Source: Oceanospirillaceae bacterium
GTDB taxonomy: Bacteria; Pseudomonadota; Gammaproteobacteria; Pseudomonadales; Balneatricaceae
Assembly: GCA_013215375.1 (NCBI GenBank)
Contig: JABSRB010000036.1
Coordinates: 1 to 59,482, forward strand
Direction: 5' to 3'
DNA length: 59,482 bases
Both the position numbers and the translations under genes were made by a program. Shown piece by piece: positions 26,383-35,300 of this stretch. Numbering within the stretch: position 1 is the stretch's first letter; each line of letters begins with the position of its first letter. The notes beneath the pieces were generated by a model, which worked only from the letters and a program-made list of their open reading frames with translations, ran no database searches and had not been told where the DNA came from.

Positions 26383-27003
26383 TTACTGCTCCAGAATTCC
26401 AGCAACCCAAGAAAGCTTACCGTTAAGCGTGGTAATAAACTTCTTTTGGGTACGGGTAGATAACTGAGAAAATGATTGTTTAATCAGCTTTGATTTCCCC
26501 AGTGCTTCATTCTCCCCTAAGTGCTCCAAAGCTGCCCACAGTATTGAAGCACGCTTTTTCTCTTTAGAATTAAGTCCTTCTAGCTTTTTTATTGCATCTT
26601 CAAACGCACGGCTATAACGAAAGTTAATTTGATGCTTGCCTACAGTGAGCGGGGAAATTCGTTTCGTCGAAATATAGTTATATACCATACTCATTTGTGT
26701 TGACCAGCCAAGTGCATGGACTGCGCCAGCCCCAGCTGGAACGATAAAGGCTTCACGCTCTTTTACTATAATAGCCGTCACTGTTTCTGGTTTAGGGCCA
26801 ATCACACCAAAACGAGTAACTTTAGGACGATGCCAAAGACCTCGTTCAAGCCTGCTAACATGACTCTTAGCTTCGAGTTTAGCAAGTGCATGCGACAGTG
26901 AATCTTTTGAGACATTCAACTTTGCTACAATTTGACCGAAACTAAATATCGCGCCAAAAGGCCGATGCTTGATATATTCTTCCGCTTGTTGATAAACCGT
27001 CAT
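26383..27003 (-). CDS. abiEi: AbiEi-type antitoxin (DUF6088-like)
   Basis: 206-aa partner of AbiEii. An N-terminal winged helix-turn-helix (FSFGQIVAKLNVSKDSLSHALAKLEAKSHVSRLERGLWHRPK, residues 20-62) is followed by a central alpha/beta antitoxin region (VTAIIVKEREAFIVPAGAGAVHALGWSTQMSMVYNYIST) and a helical C-terminus. AbiEi proteins repress their own promoter and neutralise the toxin without direct binding. The repeats at 27043-27084 are the expected operator. First gene of the two-gene operon. Confidence 0.85.
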   Translation of the reverse strand: MTVYQQAEEYIKHRPFGAIFSFGQIVAKLNVSKDSLSHALAKLEAKSHVSRLERGLWHRPKVTRFGVIGPKPETVTAIIVKEREAFIVPAGAGAVHALGWSTQMSMVYNYISTKRISPLTVGKHQINFRYSRAFEDAIKKLEGLNSKEKKRASILWAALEHLGENEALGKSKLIKQSFSQLSTRTQKKFITTLNGKLSWVAGILEQ

Positions 27004-27042
27004 AATTGGAACCCTATTTCACATCATTTCATGCCATTAAAT

Positions 27043-27084
27043 ATTCAATAGATTGTACATAGAAATTCAATGATTTGCACATAG
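27043..27084 (-). promoter_or_regulatory. Putative AbiEi operator: two 20-bp repeats
   Basis: Two direct repeats start at 27043 and 27065, with 16 of 20 bases identical (ATTCAAT....TT..ACATAG) and a 22-bp period, which is two helical turns. Each contains a small dyad (CAAT-ag-ATTG in the first). They lie 40-80 bp upstream of the abiEi ATG. AbiEi proteins are known to bind paired repeats cooperatively. Confidence 0.6.
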
Positions 27085-27599
27085 TATATGTATGACTACT
27101 TGCTAGCTTTAAAAAAATAATCAGTAAAGATGTAATAAATCTGACCAATGTAATTGGAATGGTTGAATAAAGATCTCCGGGGAAAGCCCTCTAGCGTCGC
27201 GAGCATTCACTTACGGATGCGGGGTATTCCTAGTTACTTTTGGTTCTTACAAGTTGACGCGCCAAGGGGCGAGGAATCATACCCCTGATGATTTAGGCTA
27301 CGCATAATTCATCGCTATTAAATGGAAGGTTATTTTAAGAGTAATAAACGCGTGAACAATGACTGGAAAACAGGTGATCTAGTGTTGTATTCACCCAGCT
27401 ATAGCTTCAATACACCAATACCGACAAAAAATGCTGCCAATAACTCAGCTCAAAAAACGAACCCAATAGAAAAAAACCAAGTAACAAAAAAGGGGTGGCC
27501 GGACGCAACCATTGCCAAGCTCTAGAGAGAAATTTGGAGCTGTGTTGATCTATTATTACTTTTTGCATACCACCCTCCATATTTTAATGCTCTATTTAT
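27085..27599. other. 515-bp stretch without a supported gene
   Basis: Holds an inverted repeat GGGGTATTCCT (27221-27231)/AGGAATCATACCCC (27272-27285) around a GC-richer segment with TAGCGTCGCGAGCATTCACT upstream. This composition differs from the AT-rich flanks and suggests an inserted repeat or decayed sequence. A 67-codon plus-strand frame at 27322-27525 has no RBS or family resemblance and is not called. Confidence 0.4.
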
Positions 27600-28040
27600 T
27601 TAATTTTCTAGATAGACAATCCAAGCCAATATCAAGGTTTCAAAATCTTCCAAACCACAACTAGCCACTAACCCTGAATCCGTTTCTTGATAACCGCCTT
27701 CGTCAAATTCATCGCTGAACTCTGACTCGTACTCATCGTATTCGTCAACGTCACTTTGTTCGTCAGGCTCGCCTTCAGCTTGTGCACGCTGTTGCAGTAC
27801 GCTGTTGGCGCTCACTGTAGCCTGTACTCGGCTGAGCTCTAAATAGAACTCGCGCCCCTCTAGATCGTACTGCCAGAGCTTGCCCGCTAATAACTCGCTA
27901 ATAGCGGTAGCTAATTTTTTTAATGCAACTAAGTTGCTGCTGCCCATCTCTATATTTAACCAGTGGCTGAAAGCTTCTGCCTCCATATTTAAACGCGCTA
28001 CTGGTTGGTCTAAATCATTGCGGGTAAAACGGTATTCCAT
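27600..28040 (-). CDS. yacL: UPF0231 (YacL) family protein
   Basis: 146-aa member of UPF0231. N-terminal MEYRFTRNDLDQPVARLNMEAEAFSHWLNIEM and C-terminal SGLVASCGLEDFETLILAWIVYLEN match the E. coli YacL pattern (MDYEF.., SLCGVEDFLQVV). The middle carries a very acidic insert (EPDEQSDVDEYDEYESEFSDEFDEGG), longer than in E. coli. It begins 3 bp after msrC, so it is probably the last gene of the psp transcript. Function unknown. Confidence 0.85.
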   Translation of the reverse strand: MEYRFTRNDLDQPVARLNMEAEAFSHWLNIEMGSSNLVALKKLATAISELLAGKLWQYDLEGREFYLELSRVQATVSANSVLQQRAQAEGEPDEQSDVDEYDEYESEFSDEFDEGGYQETDSGLVASCGLEDFETLILAWIVYLEN

Positions 28041-28043
28041 GTT

Positions 28044-28529
28044 CTACAGCCCACTTAAATCTGAGTATTGTTGATAAAGCGCGGCTATTTCTGTCAAATA
28101 CTGTACATCTAACTCATCAAATCGGGCGAGCTCTGGACTATCAACATCTAATACTGCAACAACCTTTTTCCCCTGCATGATAGGGATTACAATTTCAGAG
28201 TTAGAAGCGGCATCACAGGCAATATGACCTGGGAATTGATGCACATCGTCAATGTGCTGTAGCTCGCCAGTGGCGGCTGCGGTGCCGCAAACACCTTTTC
28301 CCAAAGGGATTCGCACGCAAGCTACTTGTCCTTGAAAAGGACCCAATACTAACTCTTCACCTTTACAGAAATAAAAACCAGCCCAGTTTAACTGCTGGCA
28401 ATTGTGATAAATCAAAGCGCTTATATTGGCAGCGTTGGCAATATGATCCGACTCACCGGATAATAATGCCTCAGCTTGCTTGACTAATAATGTGTAATCT
28501 TGCTGTTTTTGAATATTTTTACTGTTCAC
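28044..28529 (-). CDS. msrC: Free methionine-(R)-sulfoxide reductase (GAF domain)
   Basis: 161-aa single GAF-domain enzyme that reduces free L-methionine-(R)-sulfoxide in the cytoplasm. Family marks: NWAGFYFCKGEELVLGPFQGQVACVRIPLGKGVCGTAA, followed by DDVHQFPGHIACDAASNSEIVIPI; the three cysteines (VACVRI, GVCGTAA, HIACDA) are those used in the fRMsr catalytic cycle. It starts 9 bp after pspC and 3 bp before yacL, placing oxidative repair in the phage-shock operon. Confidence 0.93.
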   Translation of the reverse strand: MNSKNIQKQQDYTLLVKQAEALLSGESDHIANAANISALIYHNCQQLNWAGFYFCKGEELVLGPFQGQVACVRIPLGKGVCGTAAATGELQHIDDVHQFPGHIACDAASNSEIVIPIMQGKKVVAVLDVDSPELARFDELDVQYLTEIAALYQQYSDLSGL

Positions 28530-28538
28530 GTTACGACT

Positions 28539-28967
28539 CTATAAATCATTTATTTCGTTGGTGGTATGGTATTTTTTAGAGGTCACATAACCTTCCATTG
28601 ATCCCACTTTATCATTTAAGCGCTGCAATCTATCCCGTATATCCTGCAATTTACTGCTCGCTGGCTGGTGGTAGTTGAACACTTTATGCTCCCGCTTCTC
28701 TGAGCGACTGGTGCTTTCTTGATAGCTGCGTTTATCAATTAAAAAGATCGCTACTACGTAACCAATAATGGCTATTTGAAAGGTAAAGATCACTAAACTG
28801 ATAAACACCAACCTTGCCAGCCAGTTGGGTACATCAAAGTAATCGGCGAAGCCTGCACACACTCCGGCAATTTTACCGTTGCGAGTATTGCGGTATAAAT
28901 TTCGCTGATAGCCATTACTTTTGTTTGGCCTGTTTGGATCGCGATTCCTGTTGCTACATCCCATCAT
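28539..28967 (-). CDS. pspC: Phage shock protein C
   Basis: 142-aa membrane protein. The PspC domain is clear: NLYRNTRNGKIAGVCAGFADYFDVPNWLARLVFISLVIFTFQIAIIGYVVAIFLI (residues 23-78) with one or two membrane helices. The C-terminal tail is charged and likely coiled (LQDIRDRLQRLNDKVGSM). It has an extra N-terminal 20 residues rich in Asn/Arg. RBS AAGGAG lies 6 bp before the ATG. It works with PspB to relieve PspA repression of PspF under membrane stress. Confidence 0.92.
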   Translation of the reverse strand: MMGCSNRNRDPNRPNKSNGYQRNLYRNTRNGKIAGVCAGFADYFDVPNWLARLVFISLVIFTFQIAIIGYVVAIFLIDKRSYQESTSRSEKREHKVFNYHQPASSKLQDIRDRLQRLNDKVGSMEGYVTSKKYHTTNEINDL

Positions 28968-28987
28968 CTATCTCCTTTTACTTGAGC

Positions 28988-29224
28988 CTATTGGCTATGA
29001 ATACGCCAACCACTGTGTTTGTCATCTAAGATCGCCTCTAGATTGACGATGCGCTCGGAGAGCTTTTCGAGCGTCACAGATACTTCTTCAATCACGTCTT
29101 GGTCTTGTTCAGACAGTCCCTTTTTTTCTTTGATTTTGCTCCAGTAGTGCAAGATCAGCCACAGTGGTGCCACTATGACTAAAAAAACCACCAGCGGCAC
29201 AAATATAAACACCATCCCCGACAT
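28988..29224 (-). CDS. pspB: Phage shock protein B
   Basis: 78-aa single-pass membrane protein: hydrophobic segment VFIFVPLVVFLVIVAPLWLILHYWSKIKE (residues 5-32) followed by a coiled C-terminal region (DVIEEVSVTLEKLSERIVNLEAILDD). This matches PspB in size and layout. Second gene of the operon, 11 bp after pspA. Acts with PspC as the membrane-stress sensor. Confidence 0.93.
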   Translation of the reverse strand: MSGMVFIFVPLVVFLVIVAPLWLILHYWSKIKEKKGLSEQDQDVIEEVSVTLEKLSERIVNLEAILDDKHSGWRIHSQ

Positions 29225-29235
29225 AAAAACTCCTG

Positions 29236-29901
29236 TTATTTATTTTGCATTTTAGATTTCAAAGCCGCCAGCTCTTGTTCTATCTCGTCATTGATCGCTA
29301 AATCGGCGATCTCTTCTGATAGCGAGTGGTTACCTTTGCCCATGTCGTAAGACTCAACCTCAGCTTCAAGTTCCTCTAAACGCTTCTCGTACTGCTCAAA
29401 TTTATCAAAGGCGCTGTTTAAGGTTTCTCTGTTAGTGCGCTTACGTACCTCTAAACGAGAGCGTCCAGTTTGCTCGCGTACTAGTAACTCTTTTTGCTTG
29501 GCACGAGCCGCATCTAACTTAGATTGTAACTGACCTATTTCATCACTGAGAAGTGTTATTTGCTCCTCAATAAAATTCAGTTCAGCAGTACCTGCTTGCA
29601 CAGCTTCCTCTGCACGACGTTTTTCAATAAGCGCCCCTTTAGCGAGATCTTCGCGGCCCTTGCTAATCGCCAATTCTGTTTTTTGCAACCAGTTAGCCGC
29701 TTCGCTCTCCAACGCTTTGACTCTACGCTGTAACTCTTTTTTATCGGCAATGATTTTGGCTGAGCTGGTTCTAACTTCTACTAATGTGTCTTCCATTTCC
29801 TGAATCATTAAACGTATCATCTTTTTTGGATCTTCAGCGCGATCCAAAATAGAAGTGAGATTCGCGTTTACGATGTCCTGAAAGCGTGAAAATATACCCA
29901 T
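29236..29901 (-). CDS. pspA: Phage shock protein A
   Basis: 221-aa PspA/IM30 protein, almost entirely coiled-coil. The start MGIFSRFQDIVNANLTSILDRAEDPKKMIRLMIQEMEDTLVEVR is the conserved amphipathic helix and domain 1. The remaining helices (SKIIADKKELQRRV.., LEELEAEVESYDMGKG) complete the ESCRT-III-like fold. It binds PspF in unstressed cells and coats damaged inner membrane when released. A sigma-54 promoter lies 50-64 bp upstream. Confidence 0.97.
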   Translation of the reverse strand: MGIFSRFQDIVNANLTSILDRAEDPKKMIRLMIQEMEDTLVEVRTSSAKIIADKKELQRRVKALESEAANWLQKTELAISKGREDLAKGALIEKRRAEEAVQAGTAELNFIEEQITLLSDEIGQLQSKLDAARAKQKELLVREQTGRSRLEVRKRTNRETLNSAFDKFEQYEKRLEELEAEVESYDMGKGNHSLSEEIADLAINDEIEQELAALKSKMQNK

Positions 29902-29950
29902 GATTTTTATCCTTCCTTTGTTAATAATGATGTTCTTGAATATCTATAAA

Positions 29951-29965
29951 GCGAATATGATGCCA
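29951..29965 (-). promoter_or_regulatory. Sigma-54 promoter of pspABC
   Basis: On the minus strand TGGCATCATATTCGC carries GG and GC 12 bp apart as in the -24/-12 consensus TGGCAC-N5-TTGC, with one mismatch in each box (TGGCAT, TCGC). It is 50 bp before the pspA ATG. The divergent PspF activator gene supports this reading; upstream activator sites should lie in the 30000-30095 interval. Confidence 0.75.
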
Positions 29966-30095
29966 ACTTTTAATAAAACGTAACTATCTGTTTTCATTGT
30001 TCTTTGTAAAACAAAAATCTATCAGGCCAATTTAGTCATAAATAATAATAGCCAATAAATAGCCAGACACACCATTTATGGTTATATTAACCACC

Positions 30096-31121
30096 ATGGA
30101 AAAACAAATCATACTCGGTGAATCTTATTTACTCACCCAAGCACTAGAACAGCTCAGCTTAATTGCCCCGCTCAATAAGCCGGTGTTAATTGTCGGTGAG
30201 CGCGGTACCGGCAAAGAACTGATTGCCGAGCGGTTGCACTTCCTCTCTAGCCGCTGGCAAAAGCCCTTCCTTAAAATCAACTGCGCGGCGCTGAACGAGA
30301 ACCTATTAGAGTCCACTTTATTTGGTCACGAGGCCGGCGCCTTCACCGGAGCCATTAAGAATAGCCGCGGTTTATTTGAGCGCGCTCACGAGGGCACACT
30401 CTTTTTAGATGAGTTGGGAACCGTTTCCAGCCAAGTGCAAGAAAAGTTACTGCGTGTTATCGAATACGGGGAGTTTGAGCGTTTAGGCGGGCAGCAGAGC
30501 ATCAGTACCGATGTGCGTATTGTCGCAGCGACCAATGCCGATTTAATCGAGATGGCAAAAAGCGGCAAGTTTAGAGCCGACTTATTAGACAGGCTCGCTT
30601 TTGATGTGATCAATTTACCGCCACTGCGCTACCGACCTGAAGACATTCTGATTCTTGCCGAGCATTTTGCAATATCGATGAGCCGCGAACTATCACGGGA
30701 AATTTTCATGGGTTTTAGCGCCAATGCCGAAAGAACTCTATTAGAGCACCCTTGGCCCGGTAATATAAGAGAGCTAAAAAATGTAGTACAGCGCAGCGTT
30801 TATCGTCAACAAGATGCCAGCGCGCCTGTTGCCAACATTATTTTAAATCCCTTTGCTACGACTTGGCCAACCGATATTGAGAGCGCTGCTACCAACCCAG
30901 CAGCTAGTGATAAAGCAGTCAATAGCGATCCCATCGTAGAAAGCCAAGAGACTAGCCGAAATTTAAAACAGCAAATTATTGAATTTGAATGTAGGCAACT
31001 AACCCTCAGTTTGCGCGAAAACCATTATCATCAAAGAAATACTGCGTCAGCATTGGGGTTAACCTACCACCAGCTAAGAGCATATTTAAAAAAATATCCG
31101 CAGCTTTTAGCACGCGATTAG
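30096..31121 (+). CDS. pspF: Phage shock operon transcriptional activator PspF
   Basis: 341-aa sigma-54 enhancer-binding protein without an N-terminal receiver domain. The AAA+ domain has Walker A GERGTGKELIAERLH, the GAFTGA sigma-54 contact loop, Walker B TLFLDELGTV and the arginine-finger region FRADLLDRLAF. The C-terminal Fis-type HTH is TASALGLTYHQLRAYLKKYPQ. The ATG at 30096 (MEKQIILGES) matches the family start; the upstream in-frame ATG at 30078 is less likely. Divergent from pspABC, which it activates. Confidence 0.95.
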   Translation: MEKQIILGESYLLTQALEQLSLIAPLNKPVLIVGERGTGKELIAERLHFLSSRWQKPFLKINCAALNENLLESTLFGHEAGAFTGAIKNSRGLFERAHEGTLFLDELGTVSSQVQEKLLRVIEYGEFERLGGQQSISTDVRIVAATNADLIEMAKSGKFRADLLDRLAFDVINLPPLRYRPEDILILAEHFAISMSRELSREIFMGFSANAERTLLEHPWPGNIRELKNVVQRSVYRQQDASAPVANIILNPFATTWPTDIESAATNPAASDKAVNSDPIVESQETSRNLKQQIIEFECRQLTLSLRENHYHQRNTASALGLTYHQLRAYLKKYPQLLARD

Positions 31122-31323
31122 CATCGCGTCCTCGCCAGCACGGATTACATAAAATTTATTGACCACTGCCTAAGCTGAACCATTTATGACCAAAAACACT
31201 TTAAAACTGTGATAGTTACGCCAAAGGTCTGATGATAATACGACTGTTTATTACCCAACGACCTGTTATACTTTTGCCATATTATCTGCATGTTCCAGTA
31301 TTACCTCTCTGACAAGGATATCA

Positions 31324-32526
31324 ATGAGCCCACCGCTAGTTGCTGAGAAAGGATCTCATCATTCAACACCATTAATCGGTCTTGCCGAATTAATGACCCG
31401 TGTATTTAAAGGTGAAAATTTAACCGTCACCGGCAAAGATTTATTGGCTCGCTCTCATCAAAATGACCCACACGCGTTATTAGATCTATCGATACTTTTA
31501 CAGCTACAGCACCAAAAAGTGACCGCTCTGGCACTGCAAAACGAAGCTTTACAACAACAGCAAATCTTCAGTCTAACTAGCGATAAAATCGATAACCCGA
31601 TTAAATTACTGGCGATCTATACCAGCGGTGATTTGATGACTAACACTCCCTTAGAGTTTGTCGCAGAAGGGGCAGGCTTTAGTTTACAGATGCTCTATAT
31701 CGCCAAAGACTTACCGGTAATAACCCAGATACCAGAGCACGATATTGCCATTATTGCACTGAGCGAGCTTGATCGAAATCTCGAGGCGCTCGCGCTGGTT
31801 GAGCAGCTTTTACCACGATTAAACCAACCTATTCTTAATATGCCTGCTAAGATCAAAGGTTTGGCTCGAGATCAAATCAGCCAGACATTGCAGAACTTAG
31901 ATGGCATCGAAATCCCCCCGACAAACCGGCAATCACGCCAGCAATTACTCAGTGAAAACACTTGGTGTTTCCCACTCATTATTCGCCCTATCGATTCCCA
32001 TGCCGGGGTTGATTTAGCGAAAATTGAAGATGCACAGCAGCTGCAATCCTATTTATCACACTGCGCTGCGACACAGTTTTTTACCGCCCCTTTCGTTGAT
32101 TACAAATGTGCTGATGGTCTGTATAAGAAATACCGGATCATGTTTGTTAACGGCGAAGCGTTCATCGCGCATATGGCGATATCAGAGCACTGGATGATCC
32201 ACTATTTAAACGCCGGCATGTTAGATAGCGCTGCGAAACGTTTTACTGAAGCTCAGGTAATGGGTAATTTTGAATATGATTTTGGCAAAAGGCACCAACG
32301 CGCTTTTAAGCAGTTAACCGCTGCAGTAGGACTGGACTATTTTGGCATAGATTGCGCCGAGACAGCCGATGGAAAATTACTCATTTTTGAAACCTGCGCC
32401 GCCCTCAACATCCACGCCATGGATTGTGAAATCACCTTCCCCTACAAAAAAGCGCAGATGCAAAAAATATTTGATGCGTTTCAACAAATGTTGATCGACA
32501 AAATAACTGGCGCCAAAGCTATCTAA
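31324..32526 (+). CDS. ATP-grasp domain protein, function unknown
   Basis: 400-aa protein. The N-terminal half (residues 1-180) is a helical then alpha/beta region (LLAIYTSGDLMTNTPLEFVAEGAGFSLQMLYI). The C-terminal half has RimK-like ATP-grasp marks: FPLIIRPIDSHAGVDLAKI (lysine position replaced by Arg-Pro), FVDYKCADGLYKKYRIMFVNGEAFIAHMAI, and GLDYFGIDCAETADGKLLIFETCAALNIHAMD with the metal-binding acidic residues. Such enzymes join a carboxylate to an amine or thiol. AAGGA precedes the ATG. No pathway genes adjoin it. Confidence 0.75.
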   Translation: MSPPLVAEKGSHHSTPLIGLAELMTRVFKGENLTVTGKDLLARSHQNDPHALLDLSILLQLQHQKVTALALQNEALQQQQIFSLTSDKIDNPIKLLAIYTSGDLMTNTPLEFVAEGAGFSLQMLYIAKDLPVITQIPEHDIAIIALSELDRNLEALALVEQLLPRLNQPILNMPAKIKGLARDQISQTLQNLDGIEIPPTNRQSRQQLLSENTWCFPLIIRPIDSHAGVDLAKIEDAQQLQSYLSHCAATQFFTAPFVDYKCADGLYKKYRIMFVNGEAFIAHMAISEHWMIHYLNAGMLDSAAKRFTEAQVMGNFEYDFGKRHQRAFKQLTAAVGLDYFGIDCAETADGKLLIFETCAALNIHAMDCEITFPYKKAQMQKIFDAFQQMLIDKITGAKAI

Positions 32527-32579
32527 CCTAGAGCAAATAATCACTGCCCTTGCCAATTCGCAATCAAGAACCACTACTG

Positions 32580-35300
32580 CTAGATAGCGATATTGTTTGC
32601 ATCTGCACTGAAATAATACTCACCCGAACCATACAGATAAGTGATTTGATTATCTTGCTCTAGCACGGATAGTGGTGCTGCGTGGTAGGTCAATCTTAGC
32701 TCTGGGCTAACAACAACTTTCCCCTGACAATTAGGCGGAATAGATATACTCCAATGGAGCTGTTCATCACAAAAGCGCCAGTGGCTTTTAACAGTGCCTG
32801 TGGCCGCTTTATACTGGGCATCTAGCCAGCCGATATTACGATTAAAAGCGGGATTAAATACAATGATTTTAAATCCCGGTTGCGCTTCATCCCAATCAAT
32901 TCCCGCCATGCGCGCATATAACCACTCTCCAACCGAGCCATAGGCATAATGGTTAAAAGAGTTCATTGCAGCACTTTGAAAACCTTGCTGCTGCGTCCAA
33001 CCATCCCACCGCTCCCAAATAGTAGTCGCTCCTTGGGCAATGGAGAAACCCCAGCTAGGATAAGTCTCATTGAGCAACAACTGGTAGGCGTGTTGCTGCC
33101 TACCTATATCCGATAATACCGGACACAAATGTTTAACCCCTAAAAATCCTGTTTGCAGGTGATCATCTGCATCCTTTAACGATTGTATTAATTGTTGCTT
33201 GGCTTTTTCTCTTAAAGAGCAAGGTAATATTTTAAAGTCTAACGCCAGTAAATAAGCTGTTTGCGTATTACCGGTAATGGCTCCATCAGCAGCGACGAAG
33301 CGTGTCACAAATGCGCTGCGGATATTGGCCGCTAAGCGGCTAAATTGCAGATGATCTGCTTGCTTTTTTAATACGCTGGCAATCTTTGCCATGATGTCTG
33401 CCACATGAATCCAATAAGCCGTCGCCACTACCGTTCTGTCTGAGTGGGGACCAACGCTCAACCAATCACCGTAATTATTATAAACATGCTCAGTGCGAAT
33501 AAAATCGCGGTTGTCGGTGGCGATATGCTCCATCCAACGCTGCAGTGCTGGGTAGTGTTTTTTTACTAAATCTAGATCTGCGTAGCGCAAATAGTGCTGC
33601 CACGCCAAGATAATCGGTGCATCACCCCAGCCGGGAGCGCCTGGTTGGGCGGATTGTTTATAGGGGTTTAACGGCCGTGAAGGCGCTATGTCGGTAAAGG
33701 CACCATCGGCCAGCTGCGCATCGACTATATCTTCAAACCATTTATCCAAAAATGCAGACACGTCCATGTTATAACCCGCGGTACGCCAAAATACTTGGGC
33801 ATCAGCGCTCCAGCCTAGGCGCTCATCCCGCTGCGGGCAATCCGTGGGCACCGACAAAAAATTACCTTTTTGACTCCAGCGAATGTTTGAGATCAACTGA
33901 TTAACCATTGGATGGCCTGTTGATAGTTGCCCAGTCTCCGGCATAGCGGTGCATATAGCGATCCCGGTGAGTTCTATATTGGCAATATCAAATGCTGCAG
34001 CAGTGGTTAATTCTATGTAGCGAAAACCGTGAAAGGTGAAGTGCGGTTTAAATACTTCGACGCCCTCCCCTTTGGCAATGTAGTGATCTGTACTCACCGC
34101 ATGGCGTAAATTCTTGGTGTACAACTCGCCATTTTCATCGAGTATTTCGGCGTGTTTTAGACTGAATTTAGTATCTCTAGCGGCGCTGAGTGTTAGTTTT
34201 ACATAGCCCGCTAAATTCTGCCCGATATCAAAAACATAACCGCCGGAATCAGACCTATGAAGCAAGGTGGCGCAGTGCTCAGAGACCTCGCGGGCGGCAT
34301 CACTTCTTGAGGCATGTAACTTTGGAGCAGCAGGCTCAGGAATAAACACTTCTACCGGTTGCCAGGCACTCTCATCGCAACCTGACACATGCCATTGCGC
34401 TAACTCTAACCTAGCGTCATATAGCTCACCCATCAGAAAATCACTGTAACAAATGGCACCTTGGCTGGTTTTCCAATGCTGATCAGTGACTATTTTTTGG
34501 ACCGATCCATCGCTATATTCTATGTGTATCTGACAGAGAAATGCCGGCCTGCCACCGTAGTGATTACCGGCCCGACGCTGATTGTGCCCGACTCGGCCGC
34601 TGTACCAGCCCTCACCAATAATAGCCCCGATGGCGTTGTCACCCACAATCAAAAACTCACTGATATCATGTGTTTGATACTCAACGCGCTGATGGTAATC
34701 AGTCCAACCAGGTGCCATCACATCTTCACCAACTCTAACGCCATTGATGAAAAACTCATACAACCCCAGTGCTGTGATATAGGCAGTAGCACGGTATATT
34801 GGCTGGGTAATATTAAGTTCGCGGCGCAAATAGTCAGCTGGGCGCGCTTGCCATGGATTATCATAGATATTATCTGCCGGTAATTCTCGACCTGCTGGCA
34901 ATACAAAATACCGCGCAATCCACTTTGCAGACCATGCCGACTGCTCGATTAGCCCCGTTGAAAAGGTTTGCACTTGACTTAAATCCGCAATTTCATCATG
35001 TTCATCCCAGACAAGTACAGCCCAATACAAGTGCTGATCAGAGCGCAATGACTCTCCTTGATAACGGACATACAAACTTTGATCTGATACAACTTTACCG
35101 CTGTCCCAATTGAGAAAAGTATCAGCTGCTAGTAAGTTTTTATGATCGCCCACCACAATACGATAGGCTGTTTGCCTTTTGTTGTAGCTCTTATCTGCAG
35201 CGGTTAACGCCCAACTAAAACGCGGTACATAGTTATTGAGCCCTTTGGGATTGGTCAGGTTCTCACATTTTAAACGGATAGGTCGCAGCAGGCTTTTCAT
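32580..35300 (-). CDS. Alpha-L-rhamnosidase (GH78)
   Basis: 906-aa glycoside hydrolase family 78 enzyme that releases terminal L-rhamnose. Bacterial GH78 architecture: N-terminal fibronectin-like domain (LRPIRLKCENLTNPKGLNNYVPRFSW), beta-sandwich domains (AYITALGLYEFFINGVRVGEDVMAPGWTDY; VFKPHFTFHGFRYIEL), and the (alpha/alpha)6 barrel with FLSVPTDCPQRDERLGWSADAQVFWRTAGYN, the catalytic-site signature, and WGDAPIILAW. No signal peptide, so probably cytoplasmic, acting on imported oligosaccharides. Its ATG overlaps the stop of the GntR gene by one base, so they are coupled. Confidence 0.94.
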   Translation of the reverse strand: MKSLLRPIRLKCENLTNPKGLNNYVPRFSWALTAADKSYNKRQTAYRIVVGDHKNLLAADTFLNWDSGKVVSDQSLYVRYQGESLRSDQHLYWAVLVWDEHDEIADLSQVQTFSTGLIEQSAWSAKWIARYFVLPAGRELPADNIYDNPWQARPADYLRRELNITQPIYRATAYITALGLYEFFINGVRVGEDVMAPGWTDYHQRVEYQTHDISEFLIVGDNAIGAIIGEGWYSGRVGHNQRRAGNHYGGRPAFLCQIHIEYSDGSVQKIVTDQHWKTSQGAICYSDFLMGELYDARLELAQWHVSGCDESAWQPVEVFIPEPAAPKLHASRSDAAREVSEHCATLLHRSDSGGYVFDIGQNLAGYVKLTLSAARDTKFSLKHAEILDENGELYTKNLRHAVSTDHYIAKGEGVEVFKPHFTFHGFRYIELTTAAAFDIANIELTGIAICTAMPETGQLSTGHPMVNQLISNIRWSQKGNFLSVPTDCPQRDERLGWSADAQVFWRTAGYNMDVSAFLDKWFEDIVDAQLADGAFTDIAPSRPLNPYKQSAQPGAPGWGDAPIILAWQHYLRYADLDLVKKHYPALQRWMEHIATDNRDFIRTEHVYNNYGDWLSVGPHSDRTVVATAYWIHVADIMAKIASVLKKQADHLQFSRLAANIRSAFVTRFVAADGAITGNTQTAYLLALDFKILPCSLREKAKQQLIQSLKDADDHLQTGFLGVKHLCPVLSDIGRQQHAYQLLLNETYPSWGFSIAQGATTIWERWDGWTQQQGFQSAAMNSFNHYAYGSVGEWLYARMAGIDWDEAQPGFKIIVFNPAFNRNIGWLDAQYKAATGTVKSHWRFCDEQLHWSISIPPNCQGKVVVSPELRLTYHAAPLSVLEQDNQITYLYGSGEYYFSADANNIAI

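Noticed and set aside
27322-27525. 67-codon plus-strand frame in the gap after abiEi
   Set aside because: Low-complexity Asn/Lys/Thr translation, no RBS, no family pattern.
34461-34883. 140-codon frame opposite the rhamnosidase gene
   Set aside because: Fully antisense to the well-supported GH78 gene, with no RBS or recognisable domain.
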